Positions 24,434 to 32,395 of a stretch of DNA of 64,000 nt are shown here, piece by piece (positions within the stretch are counted from its first letter, which is position 1; each line of letters opens with the position of its first letter). Made by a program: the position numbers and the translations under genes. Source of the DNA: Kordia sp. (GTDB lineage Bacteria > Bacteroidota > Bacteroidia > Flavobacteriales > Flavobacteriaceae). Under the pieces are notes generated by a model, which was not told the origin of the DNA, made no database searches, and saw only the letters and a list, made by a program, of their open reading frames with translations. Location of the stretch: contig NZ_JAKVBC010000015.1 in the NCBI RefSeq assembly GCF_022447245.1, positions 1 through 64,000 of the forward strand, in the 5' to 3' direction.

Positions 24434-25135
24434 TTAATTGTTTAAAAAGTTTTGTAATTCTAGAATTTTTTCGGGAGTGTTGAATACACCACCATAATAG
24501 GATGTAATTGTTGTAGAAGAGTCATCTTTAACTCCTCTTGATGAAACACATAAGTGTTTGGCATCTATAATTACAGCTACGTCTTCAGTTTGTAATATTT
24601 CGCATAATTCAATAGCAATCTGGTTAGTCAAGCGTTCTTGTACCTGAGGTCGCTTTGCGTAATATTGAACAATTCTGTTTAGTTTCGATAATCCAATTAC
24701 TTTCCCGGAGGAAATATATGCTACATGCGCTTTTCCCATGATTGGGACAAAGTGATGTTCACAATTTGAATAAAATTGAATGTTTTTCTCAATAAGCATT
24801 TGATTGTATTGATATTTGTTATCAAACAATGCTATTTTAGGTTTGTTTTTTGGGTCAAGCCCAGAGAAAATTTCTTCTATGTACATTTTAGCAACTCGCT
24901 TAGGAGTTCCTTTTAATGAGTCGTCAGTTAAGTCAAGACCTAACGTTTCCATAATTTCCTGAAAATGATAGGCAATTTTTTGTTTCTTTTCCTTGTCTGG
25001 CATTTCGAAAGCATCTGTACGCATAGGAGTTTCCATACCTGTAAGTAGGTGTTCATCCCCAATTTCATCATGATCAAACCCATTCAAGGACAGGGAAGTA
25101 TCACTCAATTGGTTTAAAACGTCAGCAGTTTTCAT
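24434..25135 (-). CDS. folE: GTP cyclohydrolase I
   Basis: FolE converts GTP to 7,8-dihydroneopterin triphosphate, the entry to folates and pterins. At 233 residues it has the family core: PKRVAKMYIEEIFSGL, zinc ligands in SNCEHHFVPIMGKAHVAY (about 122-139), GLSKLNRIV, and the third ligand in DAKHLCVSSRGVKDDSS (about 192). The first 40 residues are an extra tail. In light-response clusters FolE is thought to supply methenyl-THF or pterin antenna cofactor for photolyases; two photolyases flank it here. It heads the second unit and has its own promoter region with a GTTTAA-N16-TTAAAC dyad. Confidence 0.96.
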   Translation of the reverse strand: MKTADVLNQLSDTSLSLNGFDHDEIGDEHLLTGMETPMRTDAFEMPDKEKKQKIAYHFQEIMETLGLDLTDDSLKGTPKRVAKMYIEEIFSGLDPKNKPKIALFDNKYQYNQMLIEKNIQFYSNCEHHFVPIMGKAHVAYISSGKVIGLSKLNRIVQYYAKRPQVQERLTNQIAIELCEILQTEDVAVIIDAKHLCVSSRGVKDDSSTTITSYYGGVFNTPEKILELQNFLNN

Positions 25136-25147
25136 ATATTAAAAAAA

Positions 25148-25177
25148 TGTTTAATTATTTGAATATAAAGTTAAACA
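25148..25177 (-). promoter_or_regulatory. GTTTAA-N16-TTAAAC dyad upstream of folE
   Basis: TGTTTAA (25148-25154) and TTAAACA (25171-25177) are separated by 16 bp, 13-42 bp upstream of the folE ATG. The same half-sites and spacing occur before the fasciclin gene (21103-21130). A common dimeric regulator is plausible. No clean TAnnTTTG element is visible between the dyad and the start. Confidence 0.5.
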
Positions 25178-25249
25178 AAATAAAATAGATTTAAAAAAGA
25201 ATCATAGCTTTTTTTACTAATACTTGTATAAGGAAAAGTTATGATTGCT

Positions 25250-25528
25250 TTATCGTTTGGCTATTTTGTTGTTATTTATAGTACTTTGTCGAGAACACTT
25301 GAAACGACCTTTCATAAAATCACGTTTTTTTTGATGCTTTGTTTTGCGACCTTGTACACGCTTTCTCCACATTTTAAAACTAGAATTTTTCATTTGAGAA
25401 CGCATTAAATCGATAACTTCTTGTTCTTTGAGTCCAAATTGAAACTTTATAGCATCAAACGTAGTACGATCTTCCCAGGCCATTTCTATAATTCTATCAA
25501 TTTGTATGGCGTTTAAGTTGTGTTTCAT
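25250..25528 (-). CDS. TIGR03643 family protein
   Basis: A 92-residue basic protein with the TIGR03643 pattern: IQIDRIIEMAWEDRTTFDAI (about 9-28), FGLKEQEVIDLMRSQMK, then FKMWRKRVQGRKTKHQKK. The first half resembles a helix-turn-helix. This family is regularly encoded beside photolyase/cryptochrome genes; its role is unknown. It overlaps the upstream gene by 4 bp (ATGA) and is the last gene of the TetR-headed unit, followed by a 114-bp gap to folE's promoter region. Confidence 0.9.
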   Translation of the reverse strand: MKHNLNAIQIDRIIEMAWEDRTTFDAIKFQFGLKEQEVIDLMRSQMKNSSFKMWRKRVQGRKTKHQKKRDFMKGRFKCSRQSTINNNKIAKR

Positions 25529-25953
25529 CCTTGATAATAATCTGTAGCGTTAAGTACTGTATTTTTTTGTGTCTGCATTTTTTCTATGAATGCTTTATTT
25601 TCTTTGTAGAGTTTGTTTTTTTTAAACTGAATAAAGTTACCATTTGCATGAATGCTAAAAAATGAGGAATTGTAAATTTGAAGTCTGTAATAAGGAACGA
25701 TCCACGAAAAGCTATTCAGTTTTTTGTGAATATGAACAATGATGCCTTTTGGACGTAATTCAATATTTCCATAATTAAGATCATCAACGGTATTTAGATA
25801 GGGTTTCATTTTTGGGCTTACATTATGAATAATCATTCGTTTAGAGCCAATTCCTTTCATTTTAATACGTTGTATAATTGAAAAAGCTTCACCTAAGTGT
25901 GTATCAATTATTTCAGCAGTTTCTTTGTTTTTGTAGGTTGTATTAACAATCAT
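25525..25953 (-). CDS. Hypothetical protein in the photolyase operon
   Basis: A 142-residue soluble protein of unknown family. It starts with a helix (NKETAEIIDTHLGEAFSIIQ), then basic strands with IELRPKGIIVHIHKKLNSFS, and ends in a Lys-rich helix (KENKAFIEKMQTQ). The beta-rich centre looks like a small PH-like or ligand-binding fold, but this is impression only. It overlaps the photolyase stop by 1 bp (TAATG) and the TIGR03643 start by 4 bp, so translational coupling ties it to both. Confidence 0.75.
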   Translation of the reverse strand: MIVNTTYKNKETAEIIDTHLGEAFSIIQRIKMKGIGSKRMIIHNVSPKMKPYLNTVDDLNYGNIELRPKGIIVHIHKKLNSFSWIVPYYRLQIYNSSFFSIHANGNFIQFKKNKLYKENKAFIEKMQTQKNTVLNATDYYQG

Positions 25954-27440
25954 TACGAACTTTTTTTGCGGTTCTTTAGGGTATGTTTTTTTAAGATTCT
26001 GAAGTTTTCTTCAATGACTGTGGTTTCATCTTTCATATTCCATAAAATGTCACTTGCATATTTTCTAGTTTCTTGTAAATCAACAATAGGTTTAGGATAA
26101 TTTTTCCCTATAAAAAAGTTTGCCATTTGTTGTTCCATGGGAGTCATACGAGATGGTTCGTGTACAAAAGCTGTTTCTAGGTTTTCTAATTCAGGAACCC
26201 ATTTCTTAATAAAGATACCTTCAGGATCATGTGTAATACCATTTTTTGTTGGATTGTACATTCGTAATAGATTTACACCAGTTTCTCCTGCTTGCATTTG
26301 AATTTGTGGAAAATGTATGCCAGGTTCAAAATCTAAAAAGTATTGAGATAAGATAATCGTTGCTTTTTGCCATGGTTGCCATAAATTGTGCGTAAAGAAG
26401 GATACTACAAGCGCACGCATTCTAAAATTCAAATATCCTGTTTCCTTCAAACAGCGCATGCAAGCATCTACCAATGGATAGCCCGTCATTCCGTTTTTCC
26501 AAGCTTCTATATAGCGTTCAGAAATCTGTTTTTTTAGCTTTCTGTATCCTTTGTTTATACTCACGAATTCCATTTCGTCTTCCATTTCAAATTTTTGAAT
26601 GAAATGCGCTTGCCAACGCAAACGCGATCCAAAGGATTCCATTTGTTTTTTGTGAATGTTTTGGTCAATACAACGTTTTGTTTCTTTTATTACTTGTCGT
26701 ACCGATAAATTTCCCCAAGCTAAATATGGAGACAAACGGCTACAGCTTCTTCGAGCTAGTAATGGCTTGGAAATATGTGCATTGTAGTTTTTTCCACGAT
26801 CCTTAAAAAAGGTATTCATATACTTCATCGCCATTGTAGTTCCACCTTTTTGAAAAGGAGCATCAGGATTGGTTTCTAAGTTTGGAAGCTGAAAAAAAGT
26901 TGTCAAATGCGCGACCTCTTCTTTTGTAAACAATTGATCTTTTTTTGGACGAAAGTCAAATAATGGTTGATTCATGAAATCTTCCCAGAGTTCTATCCAG
27001 TTTTCACGATCTTTTAATCCTCTGAAAACTCCGTTATTTATATTTTCTACCCAAGTAATCATATTGTTCAGTAGAAAACGTTTCAAACCTTTATCACGAT
27101 CATAAGTAACTTTGATGCCTGTTTCTTGATGCGAATACAGATGCGAAATTTTGTAAGTTTCCTGAATGATCTGCAAAGTTCTGTTAAAGTTTGATTGTAC
27201 AATTAATAGTTCACTATTGTGCAAACTCAAAGAATTATTCAAGTCGATTAATGATTCTTTAATAAAGTTCCAGTGACGTTCACTATAGTGCGGATCATTT
27301 AAAAGAATATCTTCAAAAACAAATACAAACAACGTTTTCCGTCCTGTAATGAGTGCATTGTGAATCGCCTCATTATCTTGGAGTCGTAAATCACGCTTAA
27401 AAAGGACAACATTAATTTCTATTTTGTTTTTTTTTGACAT
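25953..27440 (-). CDS. Divergent cryptochrome/photolyase family protein
   Basis: A 495-residue flavoprotein with an antenna domain (about 8-130, VVLFKRDLRLQDNEA) and an FAD domain (about 270-480): LARRSCSRLSPYLAWGNLSV, WQAHFIQKFE, GYPLVDACMRCLKETGYLNFRMRA. The segment that in CPD photolyases reads NxxWQW is here PGIHFPQIQMQAGETG, so the FAD-proximal Trp of the classical electron-transfer triad and the neighbouring Asn are replaced. It is a distinct clade from the phrB product in the same block. DNA repair of an alternative photoproduct or photosensing are both possible. It is in the TetR-headed operon, 8 bp after the upstream gene. Confidence 0.9.
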   Translation of the reverse strand: MSKKNKIEINVVLFKRDLRLQDNEAIHNALITGRKTLFVFVFEDILLNDPHYSERHWNFIKESLIDLNNSLSLHNSELLIVQSNFNRTLQIIQETYKISHLYSHQETGIKVTYDRDKGLKRFLLNNMITWVENINNGVFRGLKDRENWIELWEDFMNQPLFDFRPKKDQLFTKEEVAHLTTFFQLPNLETNPDAPFQKGGTTMAMKYMNTFFKDRGKNYNAHISKPLLARRSCSRLSPYLAWGNLSVRQVIKETKRCIDQNIHKKQMESFGSRLRWQAHFIQKFEMEDEMEFVSINKGYRKLKKQISERYIEAWKNGMTGYPLVDACMRCLKETGYLNFRMRALVVSFFTHNLWQPWQKATIILSQYFLDFEPGIHFPQIQMQAGETGVNLLRMYNPTKNGITHDPEGIFIKKWVPELENLETAFVHEPSRMTPMEQQMANFFIGKNYPKPIVDLQETRKYASDILWNMKDETTVIEENFRILKKHTLKNRKKSS

Positions 27441-27448
27441 TTATATTT

Positions 27449-28870
27449 TTAATTTTTTTTGACAAGTTTATTAATCATTCCCTTGAATATAAAACCGTGA
27501 AAAGGCAGTACTGCATACCAATACAATCGACCCCAAATCCCTTTTGGTCTAAAAACAGCACGTTGTAATAAATGTTCTTTTTCAATTTTAAATTCTAACC
27601 AAGCTTCACCTGGTAATCGCATTTCTGCAAATAACAGCAATCTTTTTTCTTCTTTATTAGCGTATAAAACTCTCCAAAAATCTAACGGATCACCTGCATT
27701 AAGTGTAGTTTGGTCTCTGCGGCCACGACGCAATCCGATACCGCCGAATAGTTTATCGAGATATCCACGAATTTTCCACAGAAAGGTTGCATGGTACCAA
27801 CCTGTTGTGCCGCCAATTGCCCAAATTTTGTCAATGGTGAGTTGTTCGTCAACCACTTTGCGTCTTTTGATATCTTTAAAACAACCATATTCTGGCACTT
27901 TGATATAGCGCGATATTTTTTCACGAAAACGCCCACTTATCAACGAATCTTTCCAACTTGAGACAACGCTGTTTTGTTCAATTTTGATGAATGCTTTTTG
28001 TACAGCTTCTTTGTAAGATATTGGTTGAATGTTTAAAAGTTCATTGATATTGCTTGGTTTTCCAATGACTTCTACTTTCATACTATCCACTAGGTTTTTT
28101 GCCAGCTTGTAAGAAGTTGTTGTGATAAAATATAACCAATAAGAGGAAAGCTTCGGAGTCATTACAGGAACGGTAAAAATAGAACGCTTTAACCTTCTAA
28201 CTTCTGCAAATTGTAACATCATGTCTTTATACGTTAGTGTATCTGGACCAAAAATATCGTAAGATTGATTGTATACATGTTCATTTCCAATAGCTTTTGT
28301 TAAATATTGCAGTACGTTTCTAATGGCAATAGGTTGCGATTTTGTTTTAATCCACTTTGGTGCTATCATGACCGGCAGTTTCTCTGTAAGATCACGAATA
28401 ATTTCAAAAGAAGCACTTCCGCTACCAACAATGATTCCTGCGCGAAATGTAGTTAGTTTGTATAGACTTGACTGCAATATGTTTTCAACATTTTTTCGCG
28501 ATTGTAAATGTTTTGATAATTGTTGATCATTGACAATTCCACTTAAATAAATAACTTGCTTTACTTTGGTATTCTGCATATACGTTTTAAAGTGTACAGC
28601 ACAATTGCGTTCCAGTTTTTCGAATTTCATAGAAGATGACATGGAGTGAATTAGATAGAACGCCACATCAATATTTGTTGGAATTCGGTACAAACTACCC
28701 AAGTTTAAAAAATCAACTTCAATCACATCAATTCGTTCATGTGAAATGATTTCATGAGGCACACGTTGTTTATCTCTCACACAGCAAACTAAGGAATGTC
28801 CCATTTCCAAAAGAATTGGAATGAGTCGTTTCCCTATATATCCTGTTGCGCCAGTGAGTAGAATTCGCAT
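27449..28870 (-). CDS. NAD(P)-binding SDR-like protein with DUF2867 tail
   Basis: A 473-residue two-domain protein. The N-terminal Rossmann part (about 1-300) opens LLTGATGYIGKRLIPILLEMG and continues with AFYLIHSMSSSM and VIYLSGIV, typical of extended/atypical SDRs. The C-terminal part (about 320-470) matches the DUF2867 pattern: KVVDEQLTIDKIWAIGGTTGWYHATFLWKIRGYLDKLFGG, AGDPLDFWRV, EMRLPGEAWLEFKI. Such proteins are common in light-induced gene sets of other bacteria; substrate unknown. It lies 8 bp after the flavin reductase. Confidence 0.9.
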   Translation of the reverse strand: MRILLTGATGYIGKRLIPILLEMGHSLVCCVRDKQRVPHEIISHERIDVIEVDFLNLGSLYRIPTNIDVAFYLIHSMSSSMKFEKLERNCAVHFKTYMQNTKVKQVIYLSGIVNDQQLSKHLQSRKNVENILQSSLYKLTTFRAGIIVGSGSASFEIIRDLTEKLPVMIAPKWIKTKSQPIAIRNVLQYLTKAIGNEHVYNQSYDIFGPDTLTYKDMMLQFAEVRRLKRSIFTVPVMTPKLSSYWLYFITTTSYKLAKNLVDSMKVEVIGKPSNINELLNIQPISYKEAVQKAFIKIEQNSVVSSWKDSLISGRFREKISRYIKVPEYGCFKDIKRRKVVDEQLTIDKIWAIGGTTGWYHATFLWKIRGYLDKLFGGIGLRRGRRDQTTLNAGDPLDFWRVLYANKEEKRLLLFAEMRLPGEAWLEFKIEKEHLLQRAVFRPKGIWGRLYWYAVLPFHGFIFKGMINKLVKKN

Positions 28871-28878
28871 AGTTTCTG

Positions 28879-29493
28879 TTATTTGGGACGTTGATACGGA
28901 TAGCGTGTTTGTTGTTGTGGTATCGCATATCCATCAAGTCCATTAATGGTGGCGGTTTCAGCTTTCGCAAGATTTATAAAACCGTCCGTTTCTAAAATAG
29001 TATCGTTGATATGTATCTGTTCTATAGTGCCAATCACTAAAATGGTATTATTTTCTGCAATCAAATATTCATTCATGTAACGCATGCCAATTTGTACATG
29101 ACATCCTTTTACATACGGAGCTGCAAAATCACTTTTATATTCAGTTTCTAAATCTGTTTGATCAAACTCTGAAATAAATTTTGGATATTTTGCTGAGGTA
29201 TGATGTGCATCCTTGGTTATCGTTTTGTGAATATGATTGATCGTATATTTTCCTGTTTCTTTTATGTTTTCATACGTGTTTCTCGGAACAACATTTGGTC
29301 GCGTAATAAACCCTAGTAATGGCGGATTAGAACCTAAATGTGTCACAGAGCTAAATACTGCAACATTTGTGTAATCTTCTGATGATTTTGTTGCAATTAG
29401 ATTTGCCGATTTATAACCAGAGCAACTATTGATCAAGTTGATTCGGTATATTTTTTCCATTGCTTCAATATCAGCAGAAGTGATGATAGCCAT
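28879..29493 (-). CDS. Flavin reductase family protein
   Basis: A 204-residue flavoprotein of the FMN-binding split-barrel (flavin reductase-like) family: YRINLINSCSGYKSANLIAT with the NVAVFSSVTHLGSNPPLLGF binding region (about 46-65), RPNVVPRNTYENIKETGKY and AYVKGCHVQIGMRYMNEY-like strand near 130. It may reduce free flavin or bind FMN for the flavin-dependent proteins nearby. It overlaps the UbiB-type kinase gene by 1 bp (start codon at 29493), so expression is coupled. Confidence 0.9.
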   Translation of the reverse strand: MAIITSADIEAMEKIYRINLINSCSGYKSANLIATKSSEDYTNVAVFSSVTHLGSNPPLLGFITRPNVVPRNTYENIKETGKYTINHIHKTITKDAHHTSAKYPKFISEFDQTDLETEYKSDFAAPYVKGCHVQIGMRYMNEYLIAENNTILVIGTIEQIHINDTILETDGFINLAKAETATINGLDGYAIPQQQTRYPYQRPK

Positions 29494-30806
29494 TATGATA
29501 TATTTTTAAAATTATTAATGATTACATTTTCAGCTTTCAAATCATGCAATAAATTATAGAGTCCAAAAAATGTTCTGTTCATGTAAATAAAATGCTTTGA
29601 GCCTCTGTTTCCGTTCATATTACGTAATTGTGTGTTTTTAGCATAACGTTCACCGATATCTGCAATTTTTCCGAAAAACTCTTCATCCGAAAAATCAAAA
29701 ACTTCCGTATTAAAGGGTGTTGTAAACAATCCAAGTAATTCGTGAAACATCTCTGTAAAAAATGCTAGTTCTTCTTTAGTATCGTCTTCACGAAGTATTT
29801 CTAATTCGTATAACTTATTTACAAACAATTCATGATCGTTCAAAGTTTCGTTGTTTGCCAATTCGAAGTAAGGGATGTAAAAATCTTCTGGAATAGCTTT
29901 CATACAGCCAAAATCCAATGCAATCAATTCATGATTTTCTGAAACCAAGAAATTCCCAGGATGTGGATCTGCATGTACTTTACGGTATTTATGAATTTGA
30001 AACATATAAAAGTCCCAAAGTGTTTGTCCTATTAAATTCGCTTTTTCCTGATCGGTATTTCGAGCGGTAAATTCAGATAAATGTTCCCCTGTCATCCAAT
30101 CCATGGTTATGATTCGCTCCGAAGAGAGCGAATCATAGTATGTGGGAAAAAGTATGTTTGGCAAATGCTTGCAAGCTTCAGATACATCTTTACTTTGTTT
30201 AATTTCAAGTAAATAGTCGGTTTCTTCGATCAATTTCTCTTCCACTTCCTTAAAATATTTATCAGAACCTTTTCCGGTAATGTTAAACATTCGAATCGCA
30301 ATAGGTTTTACAAGTGCCAAGTCAGTAGAGATGCTTTTGGCAACTCCAGGATATTGAATTTTCACAGCAAGTTTTTTCCCGTCTTTTTCGGCAACGTGTA
30401 CTTGTCCTATACTTGCGGCATTCATGGAAGTGGAATTGAATGAATCGTAAATTTCACTTGGATGTTTGCCAAAATATTTTTTAAATGTTTTGATGACTAG
30501 TGGTGGAGACAAAGGTGGTACAGAGAATTGTGATAATGAAAATTTCTCCACATAGGCACGTGGCAAAATGTTCTTTTCCATACTCAACATTTGTGCTACT
30601 TTTAATGCACTTCCTTTCAACTTTTTTAGTCCGTCATAAATATCTTCCGCATTGGATTCGTTTAAGCGTTCTTTTGCTTTTTCTTCAGAATTTATGAGTT
30701 TGTCACCATAATATTTTAAATAATTTACACCAACTTTTGCACCAGTCGTAACTAACTTACTGGCACGTTGGATTTTGGTGATTGGGATTTTATCAATTGT
30801 CTTCAT
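29493..30806 (-). CDS. AarF/ABC1/UbiB kinase family protein
   Basis: A 437-residue atypical kinase-like protein. Visible are the ABC1 KxGQ-like motif region (LKGSALKVAQMLSMEK about 65-80), ALASIGQVHVAEKDGKKLAVKI-type segment ASIGQVHVAEKDGKKLAVKI (about 135), and the catalytic-loop motif HADPHPGNFL followed by ALDFGCMK (about 290-310). UbiB/ABC1 members take part in ubiquinone or menaquinone metabolism and, in plants, in light-stress tolerance of plastids. It overlaps the TetR and flavin reductase genes by one base on each side. Confidence 0.93.
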   Translation of the reverse strand: MKTIDKIPITKIQRASKLVTTGAKVGVNYLKYYGDKLINSEEKAKERLNESNAEDIYDGLKKLKGSALKVAQMLSMEKNILPRAYVEKFSLSQFSVPPLSPPLVIKTFKKYFGKHPSEIYDSFNSTSMNAASIGQVHVAEKDGKKLAVKIQYPGVAKSISTDLALVKPIAIRMFNITGKGSDKYFKEVEEKLIEETDYLLEIKQSKDVSEACKHLPNILFPTYYDSLSSERIITMDWMTGEHLSEFTARNTDQEKANLIGQTLWDFYMFQIHKYRKVHADPHPGNFLVSENHELIALDFGCMKAIPEDFYIPYFELANNETLNDHELFVNKLYELEILREDDTKEELAFFTEMFHELLGLFTTPFNTEVFDFSDEEFFGKIADIGERYAKNTQLRNMNGNRGSKHFIYMNRTFFGLYNLLHDLKAENVIINNFKNIS

Positions 30807-31465
30807 TAAGCTCTAATATCTAATTTTTCTTTTAGGATGAATTTTCCAAAGTCTACGATGCTTCGTAGTGGCGTATTGTCAATTAAATCAAAACTAGCGT
30901 TTACAGATTTTTCAATGTACTGATCGGTTTTATCAAAACTTGGAGATGTATCATCTAACCAAAATTTTATAGTCATTAAAAATTGTACCCAAGCTGTTTC
31001 GTTGATAGCTCTATTTTGAAGTTTTTCTAAGCGTTCTTGATTCAAATCGAGCGTTTTGATGTCTAAATTCTCAATAAAATCTGAGAATACTGTTTTTAGT
31101 CCTTTCAACAACTTTAGGGATTGAAGTTGATTTTTATTTGCAGTCAAACTATGTACTACGTAACTTCTATTGGCGGTAACTTGCTCAAAAAAAGTATAAT
31201 AAAAGCTCAATAATTTATTTCGTGCATCAAATGTTGCAAATTCCTCACTATTGGCTAATGCAGCAATAGTGTTTGTGCCAAATGTGGTAAATATGTTTTC
31301 TTCTAATACTTGAAACGAACTGAAAAATTCGTAAAATTTTGCTTCATCAAAATTGTTGTTTTTTGCAAAAGCATATACATTTTTAGGTTGTGTACCATGT
31401 TCTAAGACATGATCCATATATGCTGAAATAATAAAAAGTGGTGTAATATTTTTTTTCTTTGCCAT
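30806..31465 (-). CDS. TetR-family transcriptional regulator
   Basis: A 219-residue regulator. The N-terminus (about 5-55) has a TetR-type helix-turn-helix outline (TPLFIISAYMDHVLEHG, then NVYAFAKNNNFDEAKFYEFF), and the rest is all helical and ends in the TetR C-terminal-like bundle. It is the first gene of a seven-gene unit with near-zero spacing, and a perfect 11-bp dyad lies 11-42 bp upstream of its ATG, so it probably autoregulates the operon. Ligand unknown; a light- or flavin-linked metabolite is a guess. No B12-photoreceptor (LitR/CarH) gene is present in the window. Confidence 0.85.
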   Translation of the reverse strand: MAKKKNITPLFIISAYMDHVLEHGTQPKNVYAFAKNNNFDEAKFYEFFSSFQVLEENIFTTFGTNTIAALANSEEFATFDARNKLLSFYYTFFEQVTANRSYVVHSLTANKNQLQSLKLLKGLKTVFSDFIENLDIKTLDLNQERLEKLQNRAINETAWVQFLMTIKFWLDDTSPSFDKTDQYIEKSVNASFDLIDNTPLRSIVDFGKFILKEKLDIRA

Positions 31466-31475
31466 GTTGTAGAGT

Positions 31476-31507
31476 TTAAACAGTATAAAAATACAAATAC
31501 TGTTTAA
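31476..31507 (-). promoter_or_regulatory. Candidate TetR operator (11-bp perfect dyad)
   Basis: TTAAACAGTAT (31476-31486) is the exact reverse complement of ATACTGTTTAA (31497-31507), with 10 bp between. The site is 11 bp upstream of the TetR ATG and overlaps the only possible promoter of the seven-gene unit. A symmetric site in this place is typical of TetR autorepression. Confidence 0.7.
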
Positions 31508-31614
31508 CTTATTTTGAAATTAGTTGAACAAAAAAAATGAAAGCATTGTTAAAGTTTTCTTAAAACGGTAATTAAGAAATCTAAATATGGAGAAGAAATG
31601 AGGTTATTTATGCT

Positions 31615-32274
31615 TTAACAGTCAGCGTCACAGCAATTTTCGGCTTTTACCAATTTGCAACTCACCACGGCAGTCAAAGCTCCTAAAATTGGTGCGACAA
31701 TGTACAGCCACAAATGTGTGAGCTGTCCAGAGACTAATGCAGGACCAAGAGAACGTGCAGGATTCATAGAAGCTTTGGTCATAGGACCAGCAAACATGGC
31801 TTCTAATAAAACGATTCCTCCAATAGCAATTCCAGCCATAGTACCTATTTCCTTACTTCCTGTTGATACATTTATAATGGTTACCATTAAGAAGAAGGTG
31901 AGCAAGAATTCTAAAATCAAAGCTTTCCAAGGGACAATGGATGGAATAGTAGCTCCTAAGGTTTCGTTTTCGGGCCAAAACATAAATACTAGCAGACTTG
32001 CGCAAATAGCACCTAAACATTGTGATAGAATATATTTTGGAACTTCTTTCCAAGGAAATTTTTTAGCATAGGAAAAAGCAATTGTTACTGCGGGATTAAA
32101 ATGTGCTCCAGAAATTTCTCCAAATGCATAAATCATTCCCATGACAATTAATCCCCAAGTAATAGCAACACCAGGATGTGTGATTTCCCCTGCAATATCA
32201 TTGACTACCATCGCAGCAGTTCCACAAAAAACCATGGTAAATGTTCCTAGAAATTCCGAAATATAATTCTTCAT
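31615..32274 (-). CDS. aqpZ: Aquaporin (MIP family, AqpZ-like)
   Basis: A 219-residue inner-membrane channel with six hydrophobic helices and both NPA boxes: GAHFNPAVT with NPA at 60-62 and MNPARSLGPA with NPA at 171-173 and the conserved selectivity Arg174. The other filter residues look like the narrow water-specific type, so water transport rather than glycerol is expected. The C-terminus ends in a Cys-rich tail (NCCDADC). Promoter elements are weak (TATTTTTG on the minus strand near 32305). It is 150 bp downstream of the TetR gene's start and transcribed the same way, so independent. Confidence 0.93.
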   Translation of the reverse strand: MKNYISEFLGTFTMVFCGTAAMVVNDIAGEITHPGVAITWGLIVMGMIYAFGEISGAHFNPAVTIAFSYAKKFPWKEVPKYILSQCLGAICASLLVFMFWPENETLGATIPSIVPWKALILEFLLTFFLMVTIINVSTGSKEIGTMAGIAIGGIVLLEAMFAGPMTKASMNPARSLGPALVSGQLTHLWLYIVAPILGALTAVVSCKLVKAENCCDADC

Positions 32275-32395
32275 CGTTGGTATTTTTTTTTAGAAATCAA
32301 AAATACTATTTCTTATTTTAAGTATTTGTTAACATTTACGCTTAAGGTTTCTGCGTAAATTCGTCAGCATAAAAAAATCTAAAATAAGAACAGAG

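Noticed and set aside
31655-32071. Long plus-strand ORF opposite the aquaporin gene.
   Set aside because: It is the antisense of a clear MIP-family gene and has no recognisable protein pattern of its own.
32275-32345. AAATACT-N13-AGTATTT inverted repeat upstream of aquaporin as an operator.
   Set aside because: Short AT-only arms of 7 bp are expected by chance at this base composition and no second copy was seen.
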